Assembly (NCBI RefSeq): GCF_002847285.1
Contig: NZ_CP025407.1
Span: forward strand, 4,682,501 to 4,746,500
Reading direction: 5' to 3'
DNA: 64,000 nucleotides
Origin: Streptomyces sp. CMB-StM0423
GTDB taxonomy: Bacteria; Actinomycetota; Actinomycetes; Streptomycetales; Streptomycetaceae
Part shown: piece by piece, positions 50,456 to 59,860 of the stretch
Layout of the letters: every line of letters starts with the position of its first letter
Position numbering within the stretch: position 1 is the first letter of the stretch
Notes under the pieces: model-generated
Told to the model about the DNA's origin: nothing
Database searches by the model: none
The model's input: only the letters and a program-made list of their open reading frames with translations
Made by a program: the position numbers and the translations under genes

Positions 50456-51898
50456 CTACCAGCTCGTGATCAGCAGATGGTTCACGACCAGCGCCACCAC
50501 CGCCTGCGCGCCCAGCCAGGCGCGGTGGTCCCGGGCCGGGAGCAGGGCGGCGGCCGGCAGCAGCCAGAGCGTGAACGGCAGCCAGATCCGCTCCGTCTCC
50601 GCCTTGCTGAGCCCCGAGAGGTCCGCCGCCACGAGGCACGCGAGCCCGGCGACCGCCATCACGGCCACGGCGTACGCGCACGGGCGCGCCGAGCGCCGCC
50701 GCCAGGCGGTCCGTACGGCGCGGCGCGTCCCCGCCACCGCCGCGAGCCCCGCGCTGAGCGCCGCGACCGCCAGGTTCGCCCACACCCAGTAGCCGTACGG
50801 GCGCTCTCCGCCGAAGCCCTGGTAGTAGCGCTCGTGCAGCAACTCGTACCCCTCCCACCACCAGAAGCCCGCCGCCGTGAACGCCACCGCGACCGGCAGC
50901 GCGCCCGCCACCGCCCACGGCACCGTCCGCAGCACCGCGCCCCGCCGTCCGCCGCGGGCGGCGTAACCCAGCACCGCCGCCACCGGCAGCACCAGCAGCG
51001 TCAGCCCGTACGAGAGGTACACCGCCCACCCCAGCAGCAGCCCCGCACCCGCCGCCGCCACCGCGGGCCGCCGGGCCCTCCCCGTCGCCGCGAGCGCCAG
51101 CAGCGCCAGGCCCCACGCGGCCACCGCCGCGAAGTAGCCGTCCGCCGACACCCCGGCCCAGACCGCCCAAGGACCCAGCACCAGGAAGGGCGCCGCGCGC
51201 CGCGTACGCTCCTCGCCGCCCAGCGTCCGCAGCGTCACCAGCACCCCGACCGCCGCCGACCCGCCCACGGTGATGCAGAAGACCGCGGCCCACGCCCCGC
51301 CGCCCAGCCCCGCCCGGTCCAGGCCGACGAAGGTGAGGATCGCGGCGGGCGGGTGCCCGGCGATGTGCGCGGGCCAGTTGTCGGGGGTCTGGATGAGGAT
51401 GTGCTCGGTGAAGGTCCGTACGGCGTGCCCCAGGTCGGCGAAGCGGGCGACGGTCTCGGGCCGGGCGTACTCGTTCGGCGCCGTCAGTTGGTCCGCGACG
51501 CCCTCCTGCCAGCCGTCGACCAGCGCCAGCGACCAGATCCACGCCATGCCCGCCGTCCAGGTGGCGAGCAGCAGCCGCCGCCACGGCAGCCGGTCGGCGA
51601 GCGGCGGCCCGTACGCGACGACGGCTGCGGCCACGGCGAGCGCCGCGGGGGTGCCGGGGCCGTAGTGCGGCAGCCAGACGGCGGACAGGGGCGGGAAGCG
51701 TACGTGGAGGATGTCGTAGCCGTTGATGGCCCGCCCGGCCACGACGGCCGCGGCGATCGCCGCGGCGGCGAGGACGGCGGCGAGGAGGTCCCAGCGGCGC
51801 CCGGCGGCGGGGGCGGCGACGGCGGTCCCGGCCCCCGTCCCGGCTCCGGGGGCGGGCACGGCTCCAGCGGCGGGCGGCCGGGTGGGCGAGGAGGTCAC
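50456..51898 (-). CDS. Polytopic membrane protein, possible GT-C glycosyltransferase-like
   Basis: A 480-residue protein with about 11-12 hydrophobic segments. A long extracytoplasmic loop (about residues 120-175) carries IAGHPPAAILTF, a pattern common in actinobacterial GT-C-like membrane proteins. No definite catalytic acidic motif can be assigned. GTG start at 51898. Divergent from the molybdopterin oxidoreductase gene. Confidence 0.75.
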   Translation of the reverse strand: MTSSPTRPPAAGAVPAPGAGTGAGTAVAAPAAGRRWDLLAAVLAAAAIAAAVVAGRAINGYDILHVRFPPLSAVWLPHYGPGTPAALAVAAAVVAYGPPLADRLPWRRLLLATWTAGMAWIWSLALVDGWQEGVADQLTAPNEYARPETVARFADLGHAVRTFTEHILIQTPDNWPAHIAGHPPAAILTFVGLDRAGLGGGAWAAVFCITVGGSAAVGVLVTLRTLGGEERTRRAAPFLVLGPWAVWAGVSADGYFAAVAAWGLALLALAATGRARRPAVAAAGAGLLLGWAVYLSYGLTLLVLPVAAVLGYAARGGRRGAVLRTVPWAVAGALPVAVAFTAAGFWWWEGYELLHERYYQGFGGERPYGYWVWANLAVAALSAGLAAVAGTRRAVRTAWRRRSARPCAYAVAVMAVAGLACLVAADLSGLSKAETERIWLPFTLWLLPAAALLPARDHRAWLGAQAVVALVVNHLLITSW

Positions 51899-52011
51899 GC
51901 CGTCACGCTAGGCAGCCGCGGGGCGCCCGCGCCGGGAACGCGCGGCGACGTCACGCTTTCGTCAGGAGTCGGTGCGGTGATACGGGCGTATCCCCGGCCT
52001 ACGGTCGGTCC

Positions 52012-53283
52012 ATGTCCGCCGTACGCCCGCCGGCCCCCCGCCCCGGCACCGCCCCGGGACCCGGCCTGCCCCCGCCCGGCCCGTTCCGCCCCGCCTTCTG
52101 GCGCAGCCCGCTGCGCGGCCCGTGGTTCACCGCGCTCCTGGGCACGGTCCTCCTCGCCGGCCTGCCCCTGATCCTGCTGACCGGCTTCCTGTCGTACGCC
52201 GCCTACAACCCCGACCTCCCCGGTAACGACACCACCTCCGGCAAGGGCCTCCTCGGCTTCTACCTCTTCTCCTGGCCCACCGACCCGTACTGGCTCTACC
52301 GCCTCAACCAGGGCGTCCACGTCACCCTCGGCGTCGCCCTCGTCCCCGTCCTGCTGGCGAAGCTCTGGTCCGTCCTGCCGCGCCTCTTCGCCTGGCCGCC
52401 GCTGCGCTCCGCCCGGCACGCGCTGGAGCGCGCCTCGACGCTGCTGCTGGTGGGCAGCGGGCTCTTCGAGTTCGCGACCGGCATCCTCAACATGCAGCTC
52501 TTCTACGTCTTCCCCGGCTCCTTCTACACCCTCCACTTCTACGGCGCCTGGGTGTTCCTCGGCGCCCTCGCCGTCCACCTCGCCACCCGCGTGGGCAAGC
52601 TGCGCCGCGGGCTGCACGACCGGGGCATGGACGAGCTACGGGCCGCAGACCCCGCGCCGCCGACGATCTCGCGGCGCGGGGCGGCGGCCCTGGTGGGCGC
52701 GGGGTCGCTGGGCCTGGTCGCGGTCACCGCGGGGCAGAGCATCGGCGGCCCGCTGCGCCGCACCGCGCTGCTCGCCCCGCACGGCGGCGCGGACCCGGGC
52801 GAGGGGCCGAACGGCTTCCAGATCAACAAGACCGCCGCGGACCTCGGCATCGAACCGGCCGACATCGGCGAGCGCTGGCGCCTGGTCGTACGCGCCGGAA
52901 ACGGCCGCCCCAGGGTGCTCACCCGGGCGGAACTGCTGGCGCTGCCGCAGCACACGGCGGCGCTGCCGATCGCGTGCGTGGAGGGCTGGTCGACGGACGA
53001 CCAACTGTGGCGCGGTGTCCGGCTCGCGGACCTGGCCGCGCTGGTGGGCGCGGGGGAAGGGGACGGGGTGTTCGCGGAGTCGGCGCAGCAGAAGGGGGCG
53101 TTCCGTGCGGCGTCGCTGCGGGCCAACCAGGTACGCGATCCGCGGTCGTTGCTGGCGCTCCACGTCAACGGCGCGGCGCTGTCCCGCGATCACGGGTACC
53201 CGGCGCGGATCATCGTCCCGGCGAACCCGGGGGTGCACAACACGAAGTGGGTCACGAGGCTGACGTTCGGGGAACTGCCGTGA
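52012..53283 (+). CDS. Membrane-bound molybdopterin (sulfite oxidase-like) oxidoreductase
   Basis: A 423-residue fusion. The N-terminal half has four hydrophobic segments like a cytochrome b561-type domain (YRLNQGVHVTLG, YTLHFYGAWVFLGALAVHL, with possible haem His). The C-terminal half is a sulfite oxidase-type molybdopterin domain; C322 in IACVEGWSTDDQ is the expected Mo ligand, and RIIVPANPGVHNTKWV is conserved. Its stop overlaps the next membrane protein gene, a likely partner. The substrate is unknown. Confidence 0.85.
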   Translation: MSAVRPPAPRPGTAPGPGLPPPGPFRPAFWRSPLRGPWFTALLGTVLLAGLPLILLTGFLSYAAYNPDLPGNDTTSGKGLLGFYLFSWPTDPYWLYRLNQGVHVTLGVALVPVLLAKLWSVLPRLFAWPPLRSARHALERASTLLLVGSGLFEFATGILNMQLFYVFPGSFYTLHFYGAWVFLGALAVHLATRVGKLRRGLHDRGMDELRAADPAPPTISRRGAAALVGAGSLGLVAVTAGQSIGGPLRRTALLAPHGGADPGEGPNGFQINKTAADLGIEPADIGERWRLVVRAGNGRPRVLTRAELLALPQHTAALPIACVEGWSTDDQLWRGVRLADLAALVGAGEGDGVFAESAQQKGAFRAASLRANQVRDPRSLLALHVNGAALSRDHGYPARIIVPANPGVHNTKWVTRLTFGELP

Positions 53284-53831
53284 ACCCGGGCCGGCCGGAG
53301 AGCGGAGCGGGCGGGTCGAGCGGCACGGGCGGATCGCGTACGGAACGGGCTGCCCCCGGGCCCGTACGCCGGCTGCTCGCGCCCGGGCCGCTGCCCACCC
53401 TCGCCCTCCTCCTCGCCTCCTTCGCGCTCACCGGCTACGCCGGTGTCCGCCTCTTCGGCAAGGACCCCTTCGGCGTCGCCCTGTGGCTGGCCGGTGCGGC
53501 GGTGCTGCACGACCTGGCGCTGCTACCCCTGTACTCGCTCGCCGACCGCGGCGCCCAGCGCGTCCTGGGCCCGCGGCTGGTGAACTACGTCCGCTTCCCG
53601 GCCGCCGTCTCCGGGCTGCTGCTGCTCGTCTACTTCCCGCTCATCACCCGCCAGGTGGGCCGCTACGAGACCATCACCGCGCTGCCCGCCGACGCCTTCC
53701 TGCACCGCTGGCTGCTCATCACCGCCGCGCTGTTCGCGGCGTCGGCTCTGGTGCTCGCAGCGCGGCGAACCGTCGCCCGCCCGCGGTCCAGCGGTCCTCC
53801 TCCCGCCAGCGGCCCGCCGCCGCGTACCTGA
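53280..53831 (+). CDS. Small membrane protein coupled to the molybdopterin enzyme
   Basis: A 183-residue protein with about four hydrophobic segments after a Gly/Ser-rich N-terminus, and a Pro/Arg-rich tail. The GTG start overlaps the previous stop. The last 113 bases overlap the convergent methyltransferase gene. No recognised family; probably a membrane accessory. Confidence 0.7.
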   Translation: MNPGRPESGAGGSSGTGGSRTERAAPGPVRRLLAPGPLPTLALLLASFALTGYAGVRLFGKDPFGVALWLAGAAVLHDLALLPLYSLADRGAQRVLGPRLVNYVRFPAAVSGLLLLVYFPLITRQVGRYETITALPADAFLHRWLLITAALFAASALVLAARRTVARPRSSGPPPASGPPPRT

Positions 53832-54771
53832 GCAGGGCGGGCAGCCCGACCCGGGCCCAGGGGAAGGGGGCACGGTCGGGGCGGGGGCCCTCGGCGGGGC
53901 CGCGGGCTCCGTGGGTTCCGTCCGTGACGTGGACGTGCACGCGTTCGTCCACGTCGTCGTCCGCGGCGACCTCCACGACCAGCCGCCCGCGCGGGCGCAG
54001 CAGCGCGGCGGCGCGGGCGAGGAGTGCGGCGGGGTCACCGCCGATGCCGACGTTGCCGTCGACGAGCAGCGCGGTGCCCCAGCGGCCCTCGCCGGGCAGC
54101 GGCTCGAACACCGACCGGCGCAGCGCGGCGGCGCCCCGCGACCGGGCGTGCGCGACGGCCTCGGAGCTGACGTCGACGCCGAGCGCCGGCCGCCCCAGCG
54201 CGGCCAGCGCGGCGACGAGGCGGCCGGGCCCGCAGCCGATGTCCAGCACGGGCCCGGTGCACCGGCGCAGCACGGTCACGTCACCCCCGTCGGGCACCCC
54301 GCACCACCGCTCCACGTCGAGCGGCAGCAGCCATCCGTCGCGCCGCCGGAGGAAGAGCGGCCCGGCACCGCTGCGCAGGGCACGGGCGTAGGGGCCGGCG
54401 CGGTCCCAGGGGTCGTCGGGGACGTCGAGGCGGGGCGGGGGAGTCGCGGGGTGGGATGTCGCGGGGTCCGGCGGGGCGGTGGCGGGGCGTGGGCCGTACG
54501 GGCCGGCCGCGGGCTTCCGGGTGGGCGGGGTCTGGCCCGGGGAGCTTGCGCCCGGTCCGGCTGTTCCGGCGGGTGTGCCGGGGGCGGCGGCCGCGGCGGA
54601 GCGGGGGTCCGGTGGCGGGGCGGGGTGTGGGTCGTACGGGCCGGGCGTCCGCCGTGCGGCGGGCCGGGCGGCGGGCGCCCGGCCCGTGTCGGCCGCGGCC
54701 GTCCCCGGCCGTGCGTCGGTCCCGGCAGCCGGGGCGGGTTCGGGTGAGCGGCGGGGTGGGGGCGAGGTCAT
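53719..54771 (-). CDS. Class I SAM methyltransferase with long disordered N-terminus
   Basis: A 350-residue protein. The first ~135 residues are Pro/Ala/Gly-rich. The catalytic domain has the SAM motif VLDIGCGPGRLVAALAALG and LGVDVSSEAVAHARSRGA. A later start near the DVPDDPWDRAGPYARAL segment is possible. It is the third gene of the GT2-DUF2064-methyltransferase operon, overlapping the previous gene by four bases. Its 3' end overlaps the convergent membrane protein gene by 113 bases. Confidence 0.8.
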   Translation of the reverse strand: MTSPPPRRSPEPAPAAGTDARPGTAAADTGRAPAARPAARRTPGPYDPHPAPPPDPRSAAAAAPGTPAGTAGPGASSPGQTPPTRKPAAGPYGPRPATAPPDPATSHPATPPPRLDVPDDPWDRAGPYARALRSGAGPLFLRRRDGWLLPLDVERWCGVPDGGDVTVLRRCTGPVLDIGCGPGRLVAALAALGRPALGVDVSSEAVAHARSRGAAALRRSVFEPLPGEGRWGTALLVDGNVGIGGDPAALLARAAALLRPRGRLVVEVAADDDVDERVHVHVTDGTHGARGPAEGPRPDRAPFPWARVGLPALLRYAAAGRWREEDRWTAGGRRFAALRAPEPTPRTARR

Positions 54772-55556
54772 CCGGCGGCTCGGTCGAGTGCCGCGTTGTC
54801 CGCCGCCGCGGGGCGCATGGCCGCGTCGCCCGGTGCCACGTGGTCCGAAGCCGCGTCGGCCAAGGCGGCGTCGCCCGGTGCCGCGTCGGCGGGTGCGGTG
54901 GCCGCGCCACCCGCGCGGGCCCAGGCGTCCAGGCGGTGGGCCGTGGCCGCGAAGCGGCTGCCCGGGGCGGCGGCTTCTGCGACCCTCGGCACGTCCGCCG
55001 GGGTGTCCACGTCCCGTAGCGGCGGCAACTCCCGTACGCGCAGCCCCGCCTCACGCAGCCGGCGGTGCTGCGCCGCGCCCGTGTGCGGCGTCGACATCGG
55101 TACGCCCCGCAGCAGTTCCGGGTCCGGCCGGGCCAGTCCCAGCGCCCAGAAGCCGCCGTCCGGCGCCGGGCCGAGGTAGGCGTCGCAGGCCGACCAGGCG
55201 TCGTCGGCCAGGGCGGGCGCCAGCAGGGCGGCGGTGAGTTGCGGGGTGTCCATGCCGACGAGCAGCGCCGGCCCCGTACAGCCGCCGAACGCGGCGGCCA
55301 GCCGCTCGTCGAGCCCGCCGGCGGCCTGCGGTACGACGGTGAAGCCGGGCGGCAGCCAGGCGCCGGGAGCGCCGTCGAGAATGAGCACGCGGCGCCGGGC
55401 GGGCAGGTCCCGTACGACGGCGAGGGTGTCGGCCAGCGCCGCCTCCGCGAGCCGGGCGGCTTCCGCCGGGGTGTACGCGGGGGTGAGCCGGGTCTTGACC
55501 CGGCCGGGCCGCGGCTCCTTGGCGATGACGAGTACGGTGACGCCCCCGCCGCTCAC
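54768..55556 (-). CDS. DUF2064 (TIGR04282-type) nucleotidyl/glycosyltransferase-like protein
   Basis: A 262-residue protein of the DUF2064 family, a GT-A-like fold. It has VLVIAKEPRPGRVKTRL, LLVGMDTPQLT and APDGGFWALGL. The C-terminal ~45 residues are an Ala/Asp-rich repeat (ADAAPGDAALADAAS). It is coupled by four-base overlaps to GT2 upstream and the methyltransferase downstream, suggesting a shared pathway for a glycosylated lipid or sugar. Confidence 0.85.
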   Translation of the reverse strand: MSGGGVTVLVIAKEPRPGRVKTRLTPAYTPAEAARLAEAALADTLAVVRDLPARRRVLILDGAPGAWLPPGFTVVPQAAGGLDERLAAAFGGCTGPALLVGMDTPQLTAALLAPALADDAWSACDAYLGPAPDGGFWALGLARPDPELLRGVPMSTPHTGAAQHRRLREAGLRVRELPPLRDVDTPADVPRVAEAAAPGSRFAATAHRLDAWARAGGAATAPADAAPGDAALADAASDHVAPGDAAMRPAAADNAALDRAAG

Positions 55557-56533
55557 CGCCGGCCCCCCGCGCCCCGGCCGGCCGCGGCGACACCGCCGCC
55601 GGAACGACGTACCGTCCCGCCGGCCCCGGACGTCCGGGTACCGGCGCCGTCGCTCTGCGGACGGCCGGAACCCGACCGGGGTCCCGCCCCGAAACCGGAG
55701 GCCGGCCCCGAGCCCGGGGCAACGCCCGTACCCGCGCTCGCGCCGCCGCCACCCGTGCCCTCACCCGACCTCGCCCCGGCAGCCGTCGTTCCCCCGGCTC
55801 GCCCGCCCGCGTCCGAAGGGGTACCCGTACCGGCACCCGCGCCCTCCTCCGGTGCCGCTCGCAGGACATCCGGTGCCGGCCGCAGGTCGCCCCGCAGGAC
55901 GCCGCTCATGTCGTGGACCGCCTGCCACGTCCCCCGCCACGTCCCCGTCACCTTCGACTTCCCCGTCCGCGGCGCGTACGGCACCGGCAGCTCCGCGATC
56001 CGCCACCCCGCGTCCGCGGCCCGTACCACCGTCTCCAGCGGGTACCCGCTGCGCCGGTCCGCCACCCCGAGGTCCAGCAGCGCCGCCCGCCGGGCCGCCC
56101 GCATCGGGCCCAGGTCGTGCAGCCGCACCCCCGTGCGGCGGTACAGCATCAGGCCCAGCGCCGCGTTGCCCGCCCGGGCGTGCAGGGGCCACGCCCCGCG
56201 CGCGGTGGGGCGGCGGCGGCCGAGGACGAGGTCCGCCGTGCCGCCGGTGATGCGGTCGGTGAGCAGCGGCAGCAGGCCGGGGTCCAGCGAGCCGTCGCAG
56301 TCGCAGAAGCAGACCAGCTCGGCCGTGGCCGCCGCGAGGCCCGCCGCGCAGGCGGCGCCGAAGCCGCGCCGCGGCTCGTGCACGACGGTGGCGCCGAGCG
56401 CGCGGGCGAGGTCGCCCGAGCCGTCCGTGGAGCCGTTGTCGACCACGATCGCGCGCCAGCCGGCGGGGATCCGGGCCAGCACCCGGGGGAGCGCGGCGGC
56501 TTCGTCCAGACAGGGGAGTACGACATCGGTCAT
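55553..56533 (-). CDS. Family 2 glycosyltransferase with low-complexity tail
   Basis: A 326-residue GT2 of the dolichol-phosphate-mannose-synthase-like type. It has TDVVLPCLDEAAALPRVLA, VVDNGSTDGSGDLA, the metal-binding CDCDGSLDPG and a conserved PYAPRTGKSKVTGTWRG. The last ~100 residues are a Gly/Ala/Ser tail. ATG 56533 gives the usual domain start; the longer open frame starts in non-conserved sequence. First gene of the operon; divergent from the response regulator. Confidence 0.88.
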   Translation of the reverse strand: MTDVVLPCLDEAAALPRVLARIPAGWRAIVVDNGSTDGSGDLARALGATVVHEPRRGFGAACAAGLAAATAELVCFCDCDGSLDPGLLPLLTDRITGGTADLVLGRRRPTARGAWPLHARAGNAALGLMLYRRTGVRLHDLGPMRAARRAALLDLGVADRRSGYPLETVVRAADAGWRIAELPVPYAPRTGKSKVTGTWRGTWQAVHDMSGVLRGDLRPAPDVLRAAPEEGAGAGTGTPSDAGGRAGGTTAAGARSGEGTGGGGASAGTGVAPGSGPASGFGAGPRSGSGRPQSDGAGTRTSGAGGTVRRSGGGVAAAGRGAGGRR

Positions 56534-56657
56534 GGCCACCACCCTACGAGCGCAAAAGCCGCATAGCGGACGCACGGTTCTTACGAATCACGGACGTCGC
56601 CCGCCGCCATCCGTTCGGCCCCCGCCCACCGTCACCCGGCCGTGCCACGCTGGCGCC

Positions 56658-57463
<806 letters not shown>

Positions 57464-57467
<4 letters not shown>

Positions 57468-58612
57468 ACGACATCCTCCTCATGGCCGCCTTCGCCTTCC
57501 TCGGCGCCGCCGTCGCCGGCCTCCTCGGCGCCGTCGCCCTGCGCCTGCTGCGCAACCGCTCCCTCGTCGTCTCCGTCTCCGTCGTCGCCGCGACCGCCGT
57601 CACCGCCATGCTGCTGGGCACCCTCGCCGTCGCCCGCGAGATGTTCCTCTCCGGACACGACCTCACCGTCGTCAGCATCGTCTGCCTCATGGCCGCCGTC
57701 GTCGCCCTCGCCACCGCCGTGCTGCTCGGCCGCTGGGTCGTCGCCCGCAGCAACGCCCTGGCCGCCGCGACCCGCTCGTTCGGCCATGCCTTCGACGCGG
57801 GCGGCTCCTTCGCGCCCCCCGCGGGCGGCGCGACCGCCGAACTGGCCGCGCTGAGCCGGGAGCTGGCGGCCACCGCCGAGCGGCTGGCGCAGTCGCGGCA
57901 GCGGGAGCGGGCGCTCGACGCCTCGCGGCGCGAGCTGGTCGCGTGGATCTCGCACGACCTGCGTACGCCCCTGGCCGGGCTGCGCGCCATGGCGGAGGCG
58001 CTGGAGGACGGCATGGCCGCCGACCCCGGGCGCTACCACCGGCAGATCCGCGCGGAGACCGAGCGCCTCGACGCCATGGTCGGCGACCTCTTCGAACTCT
58101 CCCGCATCCACGCGGGCGCCCTCGCGCTCGCGCCCACCCGGATGTCGGTCCACGACCTCGTCGGCGACGCGCTCGCGGGCGCGGATCCGCTGGCGCGCGA
58201 GCGCGGCGTACGGCTCGTCGGCGAGCCGCCGGAGCCGGCGGCGGCGGTGCCGGTGGAGGTCGACGGCAAGGAGATGACCCGGGTGCTGGGCAACCTCCTC
58301 GTCAACGCCATCCGCCGCACCCCCGCGGACGGCACGGTCGCGGTCACCGTCGCGGTCCGGGAGCGGGAGGGCGCGGCGGTCGTCGTCTCCGTCACCGACC
58401 AGTGCGGCGGGATCCCGGAGGAGGACCTGGCGCGGGTCTTCGACACGGGGTGGCGCGGCAACCACGCCCGTACGCCGGTGCCGCCCGCGGGAGCCGGGCT
58501 GGGGCTCGCGATCGTGCGGGGGATCGTGGAGGCGCACCGCGGGCGCGCCGAGGTACGCAACGTGCCGGGCGGCTGCCGCTTCGAGGTCACCCTGCCGGCG
58601 GCCACCGGCTGA
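57464..58612 (+). CDS. Sensor histidine kinase
   Basis: A 382-residue kinase with about three to four membrane segments in the first 100 residues and only short external loops. It has a HAMP-like linker, H164 in the H-box (WISHDLRTPLAGL), N-box (LGNLLVNAIRRTP) and G-box (GAGLGLAIVRGIVEAH). Start GTG 57464, coupled to the response regulator. The lack of a large sensor domain suggests membrane or envelope sensing. Confidence 0.92.
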
Positions 58613-58652
58613 CGATGCACGGTCCCCTTCCCCGCAGCCACCGGCCGACGCC

Positions 58653-59705
58653 TCAGGGCGCCGCCCCCAGCGGCGACTTCGCGAACTCCGTCACGCCCTC
58701 CGCGAACCCCACCACCGGCCGCCACCCCAGCTCCGCCCGCAGCCGCGCCGAGTCCGCCGTGATGTGCCGTACGTCCCCGAGCCGGAACTCGCCCGTGACC
58801 CGCGGCGCGGGCCCGCCGTACGCGGCGGCCAGCGCCGTCGCCAGCTCGCCGACGGTGTGCACGTCCCCGCTGCCCGCGTTGTACGCCGTGAGCGCCGCCG
58901 GCGCCGCGCCGTCCTCGTCCCCGTACACCGCCTCCAGGGCCCGGACGTTGGCCTCCGCGACGTCCCGTACGTGGACGAAGTCCCGCCGCTGCGCCCCGTC
59001 CTCGTACACCCGCGGCGCCTCGCCGCGCGCCAGCGCCGAGCGGAAGAAGGAGGCGACGCCGGCGTACGGGGTGTCGCGGGGCATCCCCGGGCCGTAGACG
59101 TTGTGGTAGCGCAGCGACACCGCACGCGCGCCGGTGACGCGCGCCCACACGCCCGCGACGTGCTCCTGCGCCAGCTTCGTCGCCGCGTACACGCTCCGCG
59201 GGTCCACCGGCGCGTCCTCGGCCACCAGACCCGGGGCCAACTCCGCGCCGCAGCACGGGCACCGCGGCTCGAAGCGCCCGTCCGCGAGGTCCGCCGCCGC
59301 CCGCGGCTGCGGCCGTACGGCGCCGTGCGCGGCGCAGTCGTAGCGCCCTTCCCCGTACACGACCATCGACCCCGCCAGCACGAGACGCCGCACCCCCGCG
59401 TCGGCCATGGCGGCGAGGAGCACGGCGGTGCCGAGGTCGTTGACGCCGACGTACGCGGGCGCGTCCGCGAAGTCCTCGGTGAGGCCGACCATCGCCGCCT
59501 GGTGGCAGACGGCGTCCGCGCCGGCGAGCGCCGCCGCGACGGCGTCGCGGTCCCGCACGTCGCCTTGGAGGTACGCGTCGCACGTACGACCGGGCGGTCC
59601 CCCGTCCCGTACGTCCAGCACCACCGCCTCGTGCCCCCGCTCGGCGAGGGCGGAGACCACGTGCGATCCGATGAACCCGGCGCCGCCGGTGACGAGTACG
59701 CGCAT
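58653..59705 (-). CDS. NAD-dependent sugar-nucleotide epimerase/dehydratase
   Basis: A 350-residue extended short-chain dehydrogenase. The NAD motif is GGAGFIGSHV (7-16), and the catalytic pair is Y173-x3-K177 (YAATK). An insertion around 147-152 has CPCC, a likely zinc knuckle. It probably epimerises or dehydrates an NDP-sugar. Convergent with the sensor kinase gene; monocistronic. Confidence 0.88.
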   Translation of the reverse strand: MRVLVTGGAGFIGSHVVSALAERGHEAVVLDVRDGGPPGRTCDAYLQGDVRDRDAVAAALAGADAVCHQAAMVGLTEDFADAPAYVGVNDLGTAVLLAAMADAGVRRLVLAGSMVVYGEGRYDCAAHGAVRPQPRAAADLADGRFEPRCPCCGAELAPGLVAEDAPVDPRSVYAATKLAQEHVAGVWARVTGARAVSLRYHNVYGPGMPRDTPYAGVASFFRSALARGEAPRVYEDGAQRRDFVHVRDVAEANVRALEAVYGDEDGAAPAALTAYNAGSGDVHTVGELATALAAAYGGPAPRVTGEFRLGDVRHITADSARLRAELGWRPVVGFAEGVTEFAKSPLGAAP

Positions 59706-59824
59706 GCCGGCGAGCCTAGGGTCGCCGGCGGCGGCGGGCGGCGACTGCCACGCCCACCGTCATACTCCGGTAAGAGCCAGCCCTATCCAGGAATCAAGAC
59801 AGATATTCCTACTCTTTCGAGCGA

Positions 59825-59856
59825 TTGCTGGCGCTTTGCCCGAAGCCTAGCTTCGG
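59825..59856 (+). promoter_or_regulatory. Putative leaderless promoter of the encapsulin gene, with start-site palindrome
   Basis: TTGCTG (59825-59830), 17 bases, then TAGCTT (59848-59853) fit a sigma-HrdB promoter whose transcript would begin at or next to the ATG (59861). No ribosome site is visible, consistent with a leaderless mRNA. CCGAAGC-CTA-GCTTCGG (59840-59856) is a perfect palindrome over the -10 box, a possible operator. Confidence 0.5.
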
Positions 59857-59860
59857 TGCC

